From assembly GCF_028309625.1 (NCBI RefSeq), contig NZ_JAQMHR010000006.1, forward strand, positions 94,823-158,822: 64,000 nt of DNA, in the 5' to 3' direction. Below are positions 44,160-53,155 of the stretch, piece by piece. The notes under the pieces were generated by a model. That model was given only the letters and a program-made list of their open reading frames with translations. It ran no database searches and was not told the DNA's origin. A program made the position numbers and the translations under genes. Source of the stretch: Trichococcus sp. K1Tr (GTDB lineage Bacteria; Bacillota; Bacilli; Lactobacillales; Aerococcaceae). The stretch's first letter is position 1. Each line of letters opens with the position of its first letter.

Positions 44160-46310
44160 ATGTGCAATATGATGGAATCAGATAGTAAACCCAATCTTGC
44201 TCATGCAGATTATTATTTCAATCGAGAGTTGAGTTGGCTGGACTTCAACAAACGTGTCATAGAGGAAGCGAAAGATCCTCAAAACCCTTTGCTTGAACAG
44301 CTGAACTTTTTATCCATAGCAAGTTCCAATCTTGATGAATTCTACATGGTTCGGGTTGCTGGATTACAGGATCAGTTCAAACTTGGCTATCATTTGACCG
44401 ACACCAAAACCGATATGAGACCTATTGAACAGTTGTCTGCCATTTCCGATAAAAATAACGATAACATCGCCTTACAATACGAGTACTATTTTGAACTTTT
44501 GAATAAATTGGCTGAAAAAAATGTCCGCATCAAAAAAATCAGCGATCTTTCCAAAAGTGAATTCGCGGTCATAGAAGAAACTTTCCACGAGCAAATTTTT
44601 CCCGCTTTGACGCCGCTAGGGATCGATGCCTACCGCCCCTTCCCTAACTTGAACAACAAACTGATCCATATTTTCATCAACTTGGAGAAGGAGGACACGA
44701 CCCGGGTTGCAATCGTGCCTGTTCCCGCCCCGCTGCAACGGTTCATCTTGTTGGATGAGGACAAAAACGACATCGGCATCGTCCTGTTGGAAGACGTTGT
44801 GCGCCATTTCATCCACACCTTATTCAAAGGCTTCACCGTCACGAACAGCTTCAGCTGCCGGATCACCCGCAATGCGGATTTGGAATTGCATGAGGATGGC
44901 GCGGATGATCTGCTTGTGGTCATCCAGGATTACCTGAAGAAGCGCAAAAACGGAATGGCTGTCCGCCTTGAAGTCGATACACGCGATACAATCGATTCAC
45001 TACAGGGAGATGTGCGCTTTCTGCAGACAGAACTGGATCTTAACGACCGCGATGTCTACCTGATCGATGGCCCGTTGGATCTTACTTTCCTCAGCAAATT
45101 GACCCGTCATCTGGCGATTGCTTCGCCGGATGACGTATACCCTAGCTTCTCACCGGTCACACCGAGTGATCTTTCAGGAAAAGACATCTTTGATGTGGTC
45201 GAAAAGCAGGACGTCTTCTTGCACCATCCTTATGATTCATTTGATCCGGTCGTTGATTTCATCAAGAGCGCCGCTGAAGATGAGGATACGATCGCCATCA
45301 AGCAGACCCTTTACCGCGTCAGCAAAGATTCGCCGATCATCGAAGGGTTGAAGACGGCAGCCGAATCCGGCAAACAGGTCACCGTGCTTGTCGAACTGAA
45401 AGCCCGTTTCGACGAAGAGAACAATGTGCAATGGGCCAAGGAATTGGAAGAAGCCGGAGCGCATGTCCTTTACGGGATGACCCACTTGAAGACCCACAGC
45501 AAGATCACGATGGTCGTAAAGAAACATCATGACCGGATCGTCCGCTATGTCCATCTGGCTACCGGCAATTATAACGACAAGACAGCCAGACTTTATACCG
45601 ATATGGCCATCTTCACCGCCAACAAGGAAATCGGCGAGGATGCCACAAACTTCTTCAACTACTTGAGCGGCTATTCCGATCAACCGGAATACAATCACCT
45701 GCACGTGTCCCCATTCGAAATCCGTGATTCCTTCATTGAATACATCGACGACGAAATCGCCTCGCATGAACAATTCGGGAATGGGCATATCATCGCGAAA
45801 ATGAACTCCTTGACCGACAAACGCGTCATCATGAAACTGTACGAAGCCAGCCAAGCCGGCGTCCGGGTTGATCTGATCATCCGCGGCATCTGCTGCCTGA
45901 AGCCCCAAGTGCCGGGTGTCAGCGAGAACATCCATGTCCGCAGCATTGTCGGCCGCTTCCTGGAACATAGCCGGATCTACTATTTCCATCACAACGGCGA
46001 TGAGAATCTTTTCCTGTCTTCGGCTGACATGATGACCCGCAACATGATCAAGCGCGTCGAAATAGAGTTTCCGATCCTGGACAAAGCCATCAAGAAGGAA
46101 ATCCTTTCATTGATGGATGTCTACCTTGCCGACAACACGAAAGCGCGCGAACTGCACCCTGACGGGGCATATCGCCACGTCCGTAACGATAAGCCAGCTG
46201 TGGATGCACAAAAGTATTTCATGGAACTAGCTAATAAGGAAAAAGAAATCCCAATACTTTCTGAAAAAGATTCCTGGTTAAAAAAAATCCAACGAAGATT
46301 CAAGAAATAA
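44160..46310 (+). CDS. ppk: Polyphosphate kinase 1
   Basis: A 716-residue PPK1 that builds polyphosphate from ATP. The N-terminal domain begins YFNRELSWLDFNKRVIEEA, the two phospholipase D-like domains carry MTHLKTHSKITMVV and YVHLATGNYNDKTARLYTD with the catalytic histidines, and RGICCLKPQVPG plus HSRIYYFHHNG lie further on. ATG at 44160, 44169 or 44172 are all possible; ribosome sites are weak. Forms a polyphosphate turnover operon with ppx. Confidence 0.94.
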   Translation: MCNMMESDSKPNLAHADYYFNRELSWLDFNKRVIEEAKDPQNPLLEQLNFLSIASSNLDEFYMVRVAGLQDQFKLGYHLTDTKTDMRPIEQLSAISDKNNDNIALQYEYYFELLNKLAEKNVRIKKISDLSKSEFAVIEETFHEQIFPALTPLGIDAYRPFPNLNNKLIHIFINLEKEDTTRVAIVPVPAPLQRFILLDEDKNDIGIVLLEDVVRHFIHTLFKGFTVTNSFSCRITRNADLELHEDGADDLLVVIQDYLKKRKNGMAVRLEVDTRDTIDSLQGDVRFLQTELDLNDRDVYLIDGPLDLTFLSKLTRHLAIASPDDVYPSFSPVTPSDLSGKDIFDVVEKQDVFLHHPYDSFDPVVDFIKSAAEDEDTIAIKQTLYRVSKDSPIIEGLKTAAESGKQVTVLVELKARFDEENNVQWAKELEEAGAHVLYGMTHLKTHSKITMVVKKHHDRIVRYVHLATGNYNDKTARLYTDMAIFTANKEIGEDATNFFNYLSGYSDQPEYNHLHVSPFEIRDSFIEYIDDEIASHEQFGNGHIIAKMNSLTDKRVIMKLYEASQAGVRVDLIIRGICCLKPQVPGVSENIHVRSIVGRFLEHSRIYYFHHNGDENLFLSSADMMTRNMIKRVEIEFPILDKAIKKEILSLMDVYLADNTKARELHPDGAYRHVRNDKPAVDAQKYFMELANKEKEIPILSEKDSWLKKIQRRFKK

Positions 46311-46316
46311 AAGCAG

Positions 46317-46360
46317 AAAAAAAGAAGGTCAAGAGCTGCGCTCCTGACCTTCTTTTTTTG
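46317..46360. terminator. Bidirectional terminator between ppk and brnQ
   Basis: AAAGAAGGTCA and GAG pair with CTC and TGACCTTCTTT around a short loop, with seven T on the plus strand. Confidence 0.88.
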
Positions 46361-46366
46361 CCATTA

Positions 46367-47713
46367 TTAGGCTAATTTATTATTTTTCGAAATTGCCAAG
46401 CCGATCGCAAAACCGATCACGGATGGGATCAGCCACCCCATTCCGATATCTGATAAAGGAATAGCTGAATCGGTCCAGGCGATGACACCGTCCATGCCGA
46501 CAGCGTCCTTGATTCCTTGCGGCAAAGCCTTCAGGAAATCAATGGTTGCGAAAGGCAAGGTGAACAGGGTCGTCATCTGGTAGACAATCGTCCGGTCATT
46601 GAACAGGCTGCTCATGATCGAAAGCAAAATCAAAGTGATCGCGAGTGGATAAAGGAACATCAACACCGGAATCGAAAACGCGATGATCTGACTCAAGCCC
46701 AGATTCGCCAACCCGAAGGAAATGGCTGTAAAAAGATAGACGTATTTTTTGTAGTCCAATGAGTCAGGAAACATAAGCACAAATGTTTCACTGATCGCCG
46801 TGATCAACCCGATTGCCGTTTTCAGACAGGCAACGGTGATGATGACCGCAAACAGAACAGCACCGAAGATGCCGAAGTACTCGTTTGAGATTTGCGCCAA
46901 AGCGATACCGCCATTGTCGCTTATTTCAAAAACACCACGGCTCGTTGCGCCCAAGTAAACCAGCGAACCGTAAATGACAGCCATCAACAACATGCTGATC
47001 GTTCCGGCTTTTATCGTGTCCCTCGCAATCGTTGCTGGCTTTGTGACGCCCAGGCCTTGGATCGTCGTTACGACGATGATGCCGAAAGCCAAGGAAGCCA
47101 GAGCATCCATCGTGTTGTACCCTTCCAAAAAGCCTTTGAAGAATGCGCCTGTCTGATAGCTCGCATCCACTGGCATTTCACCCGCTGTACCCATCGGCGC
47201 GAAAAAGCCGAAGAGGATCAGAATCGAAAGAAAAACCAGGAAAATCGGGTTCAGAACCTTGCCTACCCATTTCAAAATTTCCGATGGCTTCAGTGAGAAC
47301 CACAGCACAGCCGCGAAGAAAAGCAACGAGAACAGGAACAACGCCATTTTCGTCATTGAAGGATCCAGATATGGCGCAAAGGCTGCCTCGAACGAGACGG
47401 TCGCGGTACGCGGTGTCGCAAAGAAAGGCCCGATCGTCAGATAGAGTGCCGCTGTGAAGAACACGCCGTATTTCGGATGGATTTTGCTCGCCATTTCCAG
47501 CAGGCTTTCTTTACCTGACAGACCCATCGCCACGATACCCAGAAACGGCAGGCCCACAGCCGTCACGATAAACCCGATTATCGCCGGAATCAAGTTTTGG
47601 CCAGCCAATTGCCCCATATGGACCGGGAAAATCAGGTTGCCGGCACCGAAAAATAAGCCGAAGAGCATGGAGCCTATGTATATGTATTCTTTATTCGATA
47701 ATTTCTTATCCAT
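46367..47713 (-). CDS. brnQ: Branched-chain amino acid:cation symporter
   Basis: A 448-residue LIVCS-family transporter with about twelve membrane segments. The N terminus has GSMLFGLFFGAGNLIFPVHMGQLAGQ in pieces (GAGNLIFP is diagnostic), followed by FATPRTATVSFE. It takes up leucine, isoleucine and valine with Na+ or H+. No strong ribosome site is visible before ATG, and I found no convincing CodY box in the 299-nt gap upstream. Confidence 0.93.
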   Translation of the reverse strand: MDKKLSNKEYIYIGSMLFGLFFGAGNLIFPVHMGQLAGQNLIPAIIGFIVTAVGLPFLGIVAMGLSGKESLLEMASKIHPKYGVFFTAALYLTIGPFFATPRTATVSFEAAFAPYLDPSMTKMALFLFSLLFFAAVLWFSLKPSEILKWVGKVLNPIFLVFLSILILFGFFAPMGTAGEMPVDASYQTGAFFKGFLEGYNTMDALASLAFGIIVVTTIQGLGVTKPATIARDTIKAGTISMLLMAVIYGSLVYLGATSRGVFEISDNGGIALAQISNEYFGIFGAVLFAVIITVACLKTAIGLITAISETFVLMFPDSLDYKKYVYLFTAISFGLANLGLSQIIAFSIPVLMFLYPLAITLILLSIMSSLFNDRTIVYQMTTLFTLPFATIDFLKALPQGIKDAVGMDGVIAWTDSAIPLSDIGMGWLIPSVIGFAIGLAISKNNKLA

Positions 47714-48012
47714 TAAGTCTCAGCCAACTTTCTGTTTCAATTTTTTTCATTCTATCACGGCATTTCCCCCGTTACTAGAATTGGCAGCGCTAACCAAAGA
47801 AAACTTACCAATTTCTCATTTTCGCATCCGTCCTCCAAGCATTGGTTGTCATCCGCAAAACAACGGCAATATTACAACAAGCCAGCACAAACGATTGCCA
47901 CAAAAGAAATAATCTTACTCGATTTTTGTAAACAGTATGTAAAATCCTTTTATTTTTTCAGGAATATGCTAGAATTAATTGACTATAAACAAGAATTGAG
48001 GAATGTAAAAAA

Positions 48013-49647
48013 ATGATTACCGTATCAAATGTCAGCCTACAATTTTCCGATCGCAAGCTGTTTGACAATGTCAATCTAAAGTTCACCCCTGGTAACTGCT
48101 ATGGCGTCATCGGTGCTAACGGAGCTGGAAAATCTACTTTTTTGAAGATTTTATCAGGCGTCATCCAGCCCACCACCGGAGATATCATTATGGATCCAAA
48201 TGAACGTTTAGCTGTACTGAACCAAAACCACTATGGTTTCGAAGACCATCAAGTGCTGGACACTGTCATCATGGGTCACAAACGTCTTTATGCCATCATG
48301 GATGAAAAAAATGCCATCTATGCAAAAACCGATTTCACTGAGGAAGACGGCATCAGAGCCGGCGAACTTGAAGGCGAATTTGCCGAATTGGATGGATGGG
48401 AAGCCGAATCCGATGCTGCAAGCCTCTTGCAAGGTTTGGGAATCGGTGAAGACTTGCACTTCAAGCAAATGAGCGACCTATTGGAGCCGCAAAAAGTAAA
48501 AGTTTTGCTGGCGCAAGCATTATTCGGCAAACCAGACGTATTGCTGTTGGACGAGCCGACAAACGGTTTGGACAAAGAATCAATCGAATGGTTATCCGAG
48601 TTCCTGATCAATTTCCCTAACACCGTCATCGTTGTTTCCCATGACCGTCACTTCCTGAATACGGTTTGTACGCACATGTGTGACGTTGACTTCGGAAAGA
48701 TCAAACTTTATGTCGGTAACTATGACTTCTGGATGCAATCCAGTCAATTGGCTTCTAAACTGGCAGCCGATTCCAATTCGAAAAAAGAAGAGCAGATCAA
48801 GGAATTGCAGGACTTCATTGCGCGATTCAGTGCAAATGCATCGAAATCCAAACAAGCGACTTCACGTAAAAAGACCTTGGATAAAATCACATTGGATGAT
48901 ATTCAACCATCATCCCGTAAATATCCTTTCGTCGGCTTCACCCCGGAACGCGAAATCGGTAATGACTTGCTGATCGTTTCGAACCTTTCCAAGACAATCG
49001 ATGGCGTCAAAATTTTGGACAAAATCAGCTTTGCTTTGAACAAAAACGATAAAGTCGCTTTCACAAGCCGCAAAGATATCGCTACTACCACCCTCTTCAA
49101 AATTTTGATGGGTGAAATGGAAGCTGACGGCGGTACTTTCAAATGGGGCGTCACAACATCACAAAGCTACTTGCCGAAGGACCACACGAACGAATTCCCG
49201 GTTGCTGACATCACTATTTTGGAATGGTTGCGCCAATTCGCAGGCAAAGAAGAGGACGACAATACTTTCTTGCGCAGCTTCTTGGGCCGCATGCTGTTCT
49301 CAGGTGAAGACGTCATGAAGAAAGTTTCTGTCCTGTCCGGGGGAGAAAAAGTACGTATCATCCTATCGAAAATGATGCTTACCAAAGCAAATGTCTTGGT
49401 ATTGGATGATCCGACGAACCACTTGGATCTTGAATCCATCACTGCCTTGAATGACGGCATGATCGCCTTCAAAGGCGCGTTGTTGTTCACTTCACACGAT
49501 TACGAGTTCATCAACACTACGGCGAACCGCATCATCGAAGTGACTCCAAACGGCGTCGTGGACAGAATGGAAACAACTTACGAAGACTTCTTGGCAGATA
49601 AAGACGTTCAAGCAAGAATCAACGCACTTTATAAAGAACAAGCATAA
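48013..49647 (+). CDS. ABC-F family ATPase (YbiT/YkpA type)
   Basis: A 544-residue soluble protein with two ABC domains and a basic linker (about 245-290), the architecture of ABC-F translation factors. Domain 1 has GANGAGKST and VLLLDEPTNGLD, but the signature reads LLEPQKVKVLLAQ. Domain 2 has a normal LSGGEKVRIILSK and VLVLDDPTNHLD, but its Walker A reads TSRKDIATTT. YbiT-like members show similar drift. Likely acts on ribosomes; antibiotic resistance is not implied. An extended -10 (TGCTAGAAT) lies upstream. Confidence 0.88.
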   Translation: MITVSNVSLQFSDRKLFDNVNLKFTPGNCYGVIGANGAGKSTFLKILSGVIQPTTGDIIMDPNERLAVLNQNHYGFEDHQVLDTVIMGHKRLYAIMDEKNAIYAKTDFTEEDGIRAGELEGEFAELDGWEAESDAASLLQGLGIGEDLHFKQMSDLLEPQKVKVLLAQALFGKPDVLLLDEPTNGLDKESIEWLSEFLINFPNTVIVVSHDRHFLNTVCTHMCDVDFGKIKLYVGNYDFWMQSSQLASKLAADSNSKKEEQIKELQDFIARFSANASKSKQATSRKKTLDKITLDDIQPSSRKYPFVGFTPEREIGNDLLIVSNLSKTIDGVKILDKISFALNKNDKVAFTSRKDIATTTLFKILMGEMEADGGTFKWGVTTSQSYLPKDHTNEFPVADITILEWLRQFAGKEEDDNTFLRSFLGRMLFSGEDVMKKVSVLSGGEKVRIILSKMMLTKANVLVLDDPTNHLDLESITALNDGMIAFKGALLFTSHDYEFINTTANRIIEVTPNGVVDRMETTYEDFLADKDVQARINALYKEQA

Positions 49648-49656
49648 AACCAGTAC

Positions 49657-49704
49657 CAAAAAAAGAGGAACAAACCGAGCGTTCGGGTTGTTCCTCTTTT
49701 TGTT
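49657..49704 (+). terminator. Terminator after the ABC-F gene
   Basis: AAAAAGAGGAACAA plus CC pair with GG plus TTGTTCCTCTTTTT around an 8-nt loop. Confidence 0.9.
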
Positions 49705-49759
49705 TAATAGAATATTTCAATTCCAAAAGTGCCTCACCTCTGGTGTTTTACAGGGGTGC

Positions 49760-49909
49760 AAAATATTCCACGCATCCCAGAACGTTGGCTAGCTTCACGG
49801 GTAAGCCCTTCGGAAATTAGATAAATCGTGCCTATTGCGCTCTACGATGCTCAGTCGGCACGATTTCCTAAATTTCTTTCAGGGCTGAACGAACCCGTTC
49901 CGCTTTTCT
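49760..49909 (-). repeat. Dispersed 3'-end repeat element, copy 1
   Basis: A 150-nt element that begins at the stop codon of the thioesterase gene and runs in the same sense. Minus-strand order: AGAAAAGCGGAACGGGT, AGCCCT, AAATTTAG, AAATCGTGCC, a 24-nt loop, GGCACGATTT, CTAATTT, AGGGCT, ACCCGT, then a GAAGCTAGCCAACGTTCTGG tail. Each 5' block pairs with its 3' block, so the element folds as one long hairpin. It is about 90% like copy 2 at 58354-58569 outside an insertion there. Confidence 0.85.
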
Positions 49910-50657
49910 AAATTTTTTTCCAAATCATATGGGCTTCGCAGGCCAAGTCTTCGCCGTTCATGATGCGGTGCGCGGTGATGATTTCGCCGTTCTCCGCATC
50001 TTTCGTCGACATGACGCTGATGATGCTGTTGCCGTATTCGACCTCTTTTTCGTACTTGATCGTAACGGCAGCCATCTGGTGATCCATGATGAATTTCGGA
50101 TCGATTGTGTTGATGATCCAATCGAAATATTTCGCGTTGTTGACATGGCGATTGTAGTCGATATCCAGGTATCTGACGCGGAAATCCTGTTCCTTGCGGT
50201 TTTCCGGCTCCAGTTGGATCGGCTTCTGCATGCGCACCATCGTCCGGATTTCATCGGCTTGATAGACGGTCAGCAAGTTTTTTTGGATCTGGACCATTTT
50301 GCGGGTCTCGATATCCATCATGACGAAGTTCGTCATCACTTCCACACACAGTCGTTCGCTTTCATCATAAGCCCGGAAGCGGCGATAGGTGAAGTAACGA
50401 TTGTAGCTCATCGCTTCCGTTTCCAGGATGATTTCTTCACCTCGGTGCGGCATGCGTTCGATCTGCATGTCGTACTGAACGATTATCCAACTGAGTCCTC
50501 TTTCGGACATCTGATCATTCGTGTTACCGAGTGAATCGCTTTGTTGGCCCGACAAGTCCATCATCAGGTTGACGAGCGATGGCAAAGTGATTTCACCGGT
50601 GATGTCACATTCATAGCCTTTGACGCGATGGGTGCTGCGATAGATTAATCCGCTCAA
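49908..50657 (-). CDS. Acyl-ACP thioesterase
   Basis: A 249-residue double hot-dog thioesterase that releases fatty acids from acyl carrier protein. LPSLVNLMMDLSGQQSD and GLSWIIVQYDMQIERMP mark the first domain; VRYLDIDYNRHVNNAKYFDW in the second holds the expected Asp, Asn and His residues. The start is TTG, 6 nt after GGAGGG. Its stop lies in the first bases of repeat copy 1. Confidence 0.92.
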   Translation of the reverse strand: MSGLIYRSTHRVKGYECDITGEITLPSLVNLMMDLSGQQSDSLGNTNDQMSERGLSWIIVQYDMQIERMPHRGEEIILETEAMSYNRYFTYRRFRAYDESERLCVEVMTNFVMMDIETRKMVQIQKNLLTVYQADEIRTMVRMQKPIQLEPENRKEQDFRVRYLDIDYNRHVNNAKYFDWIINTIDPKFIMDHQMAAVTIKYEKEVEYGNSIISVMSTKDAENGEIITAHRIMNGEDLACEAHMIWKKI

Positions 50658-50737
50658 CGTTTTCCCTCCAAAATCAATTTTATAATAGAAAGGATACCAT
50701 ACTTTTCAGAACGGACCAACCAAAAAACTGAGAAGCG

Positions 50738-51496
50738 TCAGACGCGCAGTTGCTGTCTGTCATTGTAGAATTCACGGTATGCCAGGAAAGAGGCGATGTA
50801 GGAGGAGATGCTTGTCGCCGCAACCAGCATGAAAGTCACCATGATCTGATACATGATGGCCGTCATCGGTACCGTACCGGCAAACATCAGACCCGACATC
50901 ATGCCCGGCAAGGAGACGATGCCCACCGTTTTGGCGGAATCCAAGGATGGCTGCATGCCTGATTTGATTGTTTCCCTCAAGATGGTGCGCGACGCTTGAT
51001 TCGGAGTCGCTCCGAGGGACAGTTTTTCCAGAATCTGCTGGCGCTGATCGCGGAACAAGGAATTCAGGTTGCGGTAACACAAGCCGATGGTCGTCATCGC
51101 ATTCCCGGCTATCATTCCGGTGATTGGAACGATCTGTGAAGGGATAAATTTGACGGACCCCGACAGGACAAGCACAGATAATGTCAAGATTGCTGAAGCA
51201 GAGATCGCGATCAATGAAATCTTCAAGGAATTAGGGATACTGCTGCTGCGTTTGTGGGCATTCCATGACGCATTGAAGACGATGACCGCAACCATCGCCA
51301 AGGTGACGATTGTATTGTTCACATTGAACAGATACGTCAAAACGTACCCTACCGCAATCAGCTGTACAACGGCTCTGGCGATGCTGTACAAAATGTCTTT
51401 GGCCGTGCCTAATTTTTCTTTGTAAGAGATGTAAACTCCTACCATTACCAATGAAAAGCTCAACATGAGCGTGATTGGACTGACTTGTAAATCCAT
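50738..51496 (-). CDS. fetB: Iron export ABC transporter permease FetB
   Basis: A 252-residue UPF0014-family membrane protein with about seven segments and the diagnostic VPITGMIAGNAMTTIGLCYRN and SLGATPNQASRTILRE stretches (quoted in part), followed by VGIVSLPGMMSGLMFAG. With FetA it exports iron under oxidative stress in E. coli. Its ATG is 1 nt after the fetA stop. Confidence 0.93.
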   Translation of the reverse strand: MDLQVSPITLMLSFSLVMVGVYISYKEKLGTAKDILYSIARAVVQLIAVGYVLTYLFNVNNTIVTLAMVAVIVFNASWNAHKRSSSIPNSLKISLIAISASAILTLSVLVLSGSVKFIPSQIVPITGMIAGNAMTTIGLCYRNLNSLFRDQRQQILEKLSLGATPNQASRTILRETIKSGMQPSLDSAKTVGIVSLPGMMSGLMFAGTVPMTAIMYQIMVTFMLVAATSISSYIASFLAYREFYNDRQQLRV

Positions 51497-51497
51497 C

Positions 51498-52151
51498 TTA
51501 GTTACCCTCCCCTTTTACGATTTTCCCAGCAACGATATGGATGTTCTTATCCGCCAAGCTGGATTCTTCCTCGTTATGGCTGACCATGATGATCGTCATC
51601 TCGGCATGCTCACGCATTTCCTGAAGCCATTTCCAGATGATTTGGCGATTCGCTTCATCCAAGGCGCTCGTCACTTCATCGAGCAAGAGGATTTTTGGTT
51701 GAAACAGGACGTTGCGGATTAAAGCGACACGCTGTTTTTCCCCGCCTGACAAGGTATTGATTTCTTTATCCAAATATTCCTTCGGCAGCCCGAGCGACTC
51801 CAGATATGCGACAGCTTTCTTTTCATCGAATTCTTTTTTGCGGATTTCATATGGGAAAGCCAAATTGTCGCGGACGGTTTTTCCGAACAAAACGGGTGTC
51901 TGGAACGTGTAGGAAACCTCCTTGCGGTATTCAGTGGGCTCGTAAGCATCAAGCGATTTGCCTTGGTAGCGTATTTCCCCTTCGGTACGCGAAAGGATTG
52001 TCGCGATGATTTTCAGCAATGTACTTTTACCGCTTCCGGATGGGCCGGTTATCGAGAGGAACTCACCCTCCTCCAGCGAATAAGTGATGTCGTCCAGAAT
52101 GACTTTGCCGTCCGACACAAAACTCAGATGTTCCATTTCCAATAATGCCAT
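51498..52151 (-). CDS. fetA: Iron export ABC transporter ATPase FetA
   Basis: A 217-residue ATPase: GPSGSGKST at about 37-45, a YTFQTPVLFGKTV Q-loop, LSGGEKQRVALIRN, ILLLDEVTSALDE and MVSHNEEE. Paired with fetB in one unit, with an AAGGAG site. A Fur/PerR-like box lies about 125 nt upstream. Confidence 0.92.
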   Translation of the reverse strand: MALLEMEHLSFVSDGKVILDDITYSLEEGEFLSITGPSGSGKSTLLKIIATILSRTEGEIRYQGKSLDAYEPTEYRKEVSYTFQTPVLFGKTVRDNLAFPYEIRKKEFDEKKAVAYLESLGLPKEYLDKEINTLSGGEKQRVALIRNVLFQPKILLLDEVTSALDEANRQIIWKWLQEMREHAEMTIIMVSHNEEESSLADKNIHIVAGKIVKGEGN

Positions 52152-52274
52152 TTTTAAATTGCTCCTTTATTATTCAAATTGCAGCCGAAGGCATTGCGAA
52201 CACCAATAAATCGCTGCACAGGTCGGCTATGCTTCATTTCTATATTCTATCACTGTTTGCTGCATTTTTGTTAA

Positions 52275-52289
52275 TGATAATTATTATAA
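52275..52289 (-). promoter_or_regulatory. Fur/PerR-like box upstream of fetAB
   Basis: TGATAATTATTATAA is one mismatch from the Fur 7-1-7 box (TGATAATNATTATCA) and one mismatch from the PerR box (TTATAATNATTATAA). On the minus strand it sits just upstream of a TTAACA -35-like hexamer, with TAGAAT as -10 (19-nt spacer). Iron or peroxide control of an iron exporter would make sense. Confidence 0.65.
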
Positions 52290-52303
52290 TTTAGTAATAA
52301 ATA

Positions 52304-52335
52304 TAAAAAGACAATCCCTGAATGGGACTGCCTTT
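52304..52335 (-). terminator. Terminator after the YdjC-type gene
   Basis: On the minus strand GGCAGTCCC pairs with GGGATTGTC through two wobbles, followed by TTTTT. Confidence 0.7.
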
Positions 52336-52349
52336 TATCACAAGAATCA

Positions 52350-53117
52350 TTATTCTTTTAATTCAGCATACGAAATCAACTGGATTGCTTCATCTTCCCG
52401 AATCCGATCCGCAAAATCGGAATTCATCAAAAATTCCGCCATGTAGGCCCGGTCCTTCTGCAGGCTGCTCACGCGTTCCAGACTTGCGTCGACATAGCCC
52501 GGATGGACGATCAATTCAACCGATGTGTCCGCTTTTTCCAGGACGGCCATGATGTCATCCAATTTTTCCATCACGCTCATCCCCAATTCGGCCTGCGGTT
52601 TTTCAGCAGCGAAGCCGAGGTCAAATTGGCGATCCGTGTGCAACACCCCATGGCTGCCTTCAAAGTGATCCCGAATCGGCAAATCGTGCTGGATTGCCAA
52701 CGACAGGATGACTTTGTTGAGCGGCTCCAGCATATGCACATGGTGGTGCGAATCCAAATGCGAAGGTTTGATGCCAGCCTTGCGCACCTTTTCGATCTGC
52801 GCATGCCACTCCGCATAGACTTCATCCAAATCCAACGAAGCCGCATGCTGCTGCACGTATTCCCTGGTGTGGAAACGCCCATTGGCACTGATGCTGTCTG
52901 CATCAGGCAATAGAGGCTTCCCGAGCGTCAAATTCAGATGGACGCCGATTTCCAAATCCGGATGTTCGGATGCCAATTCCACTGCATGATCAAATGCGGC
53001 TCCGTTCGCCAGCAAGGTCGTCGAGGTGGTGATGCCGTATAAAAAACTGTCGATGATGCCGTAGTTCACGCCATTTGTGAGACCAAAATCGTCTGCGTTG
53101 ATGATTACTTGTCCCAT
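52350..53117 (-). CDS. ChbG/YdjC-family carbohydrate deacetylase
   Basis: A 255-residue polysaccharide deacetylase-fold enzyme. NADDFGLTNGVNYG holds the metal-binding Asp pair, EIGVHLNLT a His, and HLDSHHHVHM the further His ligands. ChbG removes one acetyl group from chitobiose phosphate; here no chb genes are adjacent. It is followed on the same strand by a terminator and preceded by an SDR gene 38 nt upstream, so the two may be coexpressed. Confidence 0.9.
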   Translation of the reverse strand: MGQVIINADDFGLTNGVNYGIIDSFLYGITTSTTLLANGAAFDHAVELASEHPDLEIGVHLNLTLGKPLLPDADSISANGRFHTREYVQQHAASLDLDEVYAEWHAQIEKVRKAGIKPSHLDSHHHVHMLEPLNKVILSLAIQHDLPIRDHFEGSHGVLHTDRQFDLGFAAEKPQAELGMSVMEKLDDIMAVLEKADTSVELIVHPGYVDASLERVSSLQKDRAYMAEFLMNSDFADRIREDEAIQLISYAELKE

Positions 53118-53155
53118 AGTTCATTCTCCTGTCTGTTTCGGATGGCGGTTCGGCT

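Noticed and set aside
49760..49909. Insertion sequence or MITE with transposase
   Set aside because: No transposase frame, and no target-site duplication that I can see. Both copies share one position relative to a stop codon.
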